From Pedobacter cryoconitis (lineage in GTDB: Bacteria; Bacteroidota; Bacteroidia; Sphingobacteriales; Sphingobacteriaceae), in the NCBI RefSeq assembly GCF_014200595.1, contig NZ_JACHCG010000006.1, forward strand, positions 124,001 through 188,000: DNA of 64,000 nucleotides. Reading direction: 5' to 3'. Shown one piece after another: positions 62,475 to 64,000 of this stretch; position 1 is the first letter of the stretch; every line of letters begins with the position of its first letter. The notes under the pieces were generated by a model that saw only the letters and a list, made by a program, of their open reading frames with translations, was not told the DNA's origin and did no database searches. The position numbers and the translations under genes were made by a program.

Positions 62475-62972
62475 ATGTCAGATCAGAAAAAAGAAATATT
62501 CGACAGTGTTGCTCAGCGACTAAAAATTGAAGGTTTTAACGTAGTAAATCGTGATGAAACCCGTCCATGGGGTGGTTTTTTCGTTATTGATGAGGCACAA
62601 GCACAACAGTTTGCCAATGTTTACTTTGACGGACTAAATGTAGAAGAGCTGAAAATCTCAGGAAAATTAAGTCCTAAGATCTTAATCGTTGCACCAAATA
62701 CGCGTTTATCATGGCAATATCACCACCGCCGTGCTGAAATATGGAGAGTGGTAAGTGGTACAGTTGGTGTGATTACCAGTGAGACTGATGAGCAGGGAGA
62801 TGTACAGCAATTGATTCCTGAACAAACTATTAAATTAAAACAAGGAGAAAGACATCGCCTGGTAGGTTTGGATGACTGGGGTATTGTTTCTGAAATCTGG
62901 CAGCATACTGACCCTTCTAATCCATCTGATGAATCTGATATTGTACGTGTATCAGACGATTTCGGCAGATAA
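62475..62972 (+). CDS. Cupin protein, type II mannose-6-phosphate isomerase-like
   Basis: This 165-residue single-cupin protein shows the COG0662 (phosphomannose isomerase type II) pattern: DETRPWGGFFVIDE, then KILIVAPNTRLSWQYHHRRAEIWRVVSGTVGVI with the metal-binding His-His and Glu. LKQGERHRLVGLDDWGIVSEIWQ carries the second-motif His. It may isomerise a sugar phosphate or simply bind a sugar. It is monocistronic and ends at a good terminator. Confidence 0.8.
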   Translation: MSDQKKEIFDSVAQRLKIEGFNVVNRDETRPWGGFFVIDEAQAQQFANVYFDGLNVEELKISGKLSPKILIVAPNTRLSWQYHHRRAEIWRVVSGTVGVITSETDEQGDVQQLIPEQTIKLKQGERHRLVGLDDWGIVSEIWQHTDPSNPSDESDIVRVSDDFGR

Positions 62973-62984
62973 ATCATATTTCCG

Positions 62985-63023
62985 GCATGTGTTTGATACT
63001 GAATTCAAGCACATGCTTTTTTT
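62985..63023 (+). terminator. Intrinsic terminator after the cupin gene
   Basis: GCATGTGTTTG / CAAGCACATGC (one G-T wobble, 10-nt loop) is followed by TTTTTTT. Confidence 0.88.
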
Positions 63024-63164
63024 CTCTCTTTTCTTTTGCGCGTGTCGGTATTCAATAAAAAATTAATAATCGAAACATTCCGCGCCAAATCCCTTTTCTT
63101 TTCTTTACTTTTGTAATTGAAACATCCCGAAGGATGTTCCGTTCCATAGTATACGCAATTCAAT

Positions 63165-63893
63165 ATGATCATATTAATATTTTTTCTACTGCACTGGTTC
63201 CTGTCACTTTTCTCTCAAACTTTCTTTTTACATCGTTATGCTTCGCATAAAATGTTTAAAATGAATCCTTTCTGGGAGAAGTTTTTCTATACCATTACTT
63301 TTCTGTCTCAGGGTTCCTCTTTCTTAAATCCAAGGGCATATGCTATTCTTCACCGGATGCACCATGCTTTTAGTGATACCGAGAAAGATCCGCACTCTCC
63401 GCATTTTGTAAAGGATGTATGGGGGATGATGATACAGACTAAAAATATCTATTTGAATTATGCAAAATACAATGAAGAGCCGGAAGAACAGTTCCGTGAT
63501 AATTATCCTTCATGGCCGCTGATTGATAAAATTGGCGATTCCTGGATCACAAGAATGGTCTTCATTAGTTTTTATATCTGGTTTTATGTGACTTTTGCTA
63601 CAGCCTGGTGGATGTTCTTATTGTTACCAATTCATTTCCTGATGGGACCTTTACATGGTGCAATTGTGAACTGGTGCGGTCATAAATATGGTTATTCAAA
63701 TCATGATAACAATGATCACAGTAAAAATTCCCTTCCATTGGATTTCCTGATGATGGGAGAGTTGTTCCAGAATAATCACCATAAAAAGCCTAACAATCCG
63801 AATTTTGCTTCTAAGTGGTTCGAGTTTGATCCTACTTATCCGCTGATGAAAGTGATGCATTGGTTACATATCATCAGAATCAGAAAGACTTAA
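63165..63893 (+). CDS. Membrane fatty-acid (acyl) desaturase
   Basis: This 242-residue integral membrane di-iron protein has the three His boxes of Delta-9 type desaturases: [27 protein letters not shown] and [11 protein letters not shown], with [17 protein letters not shown] as an additional His-rich stretch. Helices lie at about 1-18, 115-150 and 152-165. It introduces a double bond into acyl chains to keep membranes fluid. A TACTTTTG element (63106-63113) lies 52 bases upstream. The 107 bases after it, to the window end, show nothing. Confidence 0.92.
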   Translation: MIILIFFLLHWFLSLFSQTFFLHRYASHKMFKMNPFWEKFFYTITFLSQGSSFLNPRAYAILHRMHHAFSDTEKDPHSPHFVKDVWGMMIQTKNIYLNYAKYNEEPEEQFRDNYPSWPLIDKIGDSWITRMVFISFYIWFYVTFATAWWMFLLLPIHFLMGPLHGAIVNWCGHKYGYSNHDNNDHSKNSLPLDFLMMGELFQNNHHKKPNNPNFASKWFEFDPTYPLMKVMHWLHIIRIRKT

Positions 63894-64000
63894 CAGGTCT
63901 ATAGTCCTCTTTTTTATAACTGCCAGCCAAGATTTTGAAGATATATACAGCCCTTTTTCTATTTATATTTTTAAATATGGTGCTGCTTTCTTCGGTAAAT

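Overview
The window is Bacteroidota chromosomal DNA and most resembles the Sphingobacteriaceae (Pedobacter or a relative). The evidence is low GC, SusC/SusD and FecR/sigma systems, STN-domain TonB receptors, promoters of the TAnnTTTG type, little Shine-Dalgarno usage, and family types common in that group (DUF5777, COG4315 lipoproteins, PBCV-adaptor-like proteins). I see no rRNA, tRNA, insertion sequence, prophage or CRISPR array.

Layout: 1-2784 is the 3' part of a metallophosphatase / kinase-like / Omp85-barrel fusion. 2840-8511 holds an acetyltransferase, a minus-strand set of envelope and redox proteins (DUF5777 barrel, YceI, mono-heme cytochrome c lipoprotein, COG4315 lipoprotein) and a divergent sigma factor with an anti-sigma-like inner-membrane/barrel protein. 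8540-16828 is a complete minus-strand regulated uptake locus: ECF sigma, FecR, STN-SusC, SusD and an exported calcineurin-like phosphoesterase. 17089-21280 holds a SerC variant, a divergent DUF1015 protein, an arginine-type GNAT and an ArgE-like deacylase. 21474-24469 is an L-fucose locus (FucP, fuconolactonase-like hydrolase, AraC regulator). 24538-36280 is mostly housekeeping or accessory genes: HD hydrolase, M28 peptidase, MntR-like repressor with a divergent small transcription unit, PAS histidine kinase, VOC protein, methyltransferase, NhaA, glutaminyl cyclase and an MFS carrier.

The most notable region is 36303-51663. On the right-hand strand lies a class I lanthipeptide pathway: C39-peptidase ABC exporter, LanB glutamylation protein, separate SpaB_C-type elimination protein and a LanC-like cyclase with a long C-terminal extension. 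A pinensin-like precursor gene faces it from the other strand. Divergent from the exporter is a four-gene operon of two DUF3526 ABC permeases, a siderophore-type TonB receptor and an ABC ATPase. Beyond the precursor lies a PepSY-TM protein of the kind linked to ferric-siderophore reduction. Related TTGCAAC-N3-GTTGCAA dyads lie in the divergent promoter region and upstream of the precursor. The precursor core is rich in His, Asp, Glu and Cys, and the LanC-like protein lacks two of the three canonical zinc ligands. I infer that this could be a lanthipeptide metallophore or metal-responsive lanthipeptide system. Metal binding itself is not shown by the sequence.

52045-58008 is a dicarboxylate unit: OprO/P-type porin, DASS symporter and SdhCAB. 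The remainder holds a fragment resembling a SusD C-terminus, a sodium/sugar symporter, a TetR regulator, FabF, a cupin and a fatty-acid desaturase.
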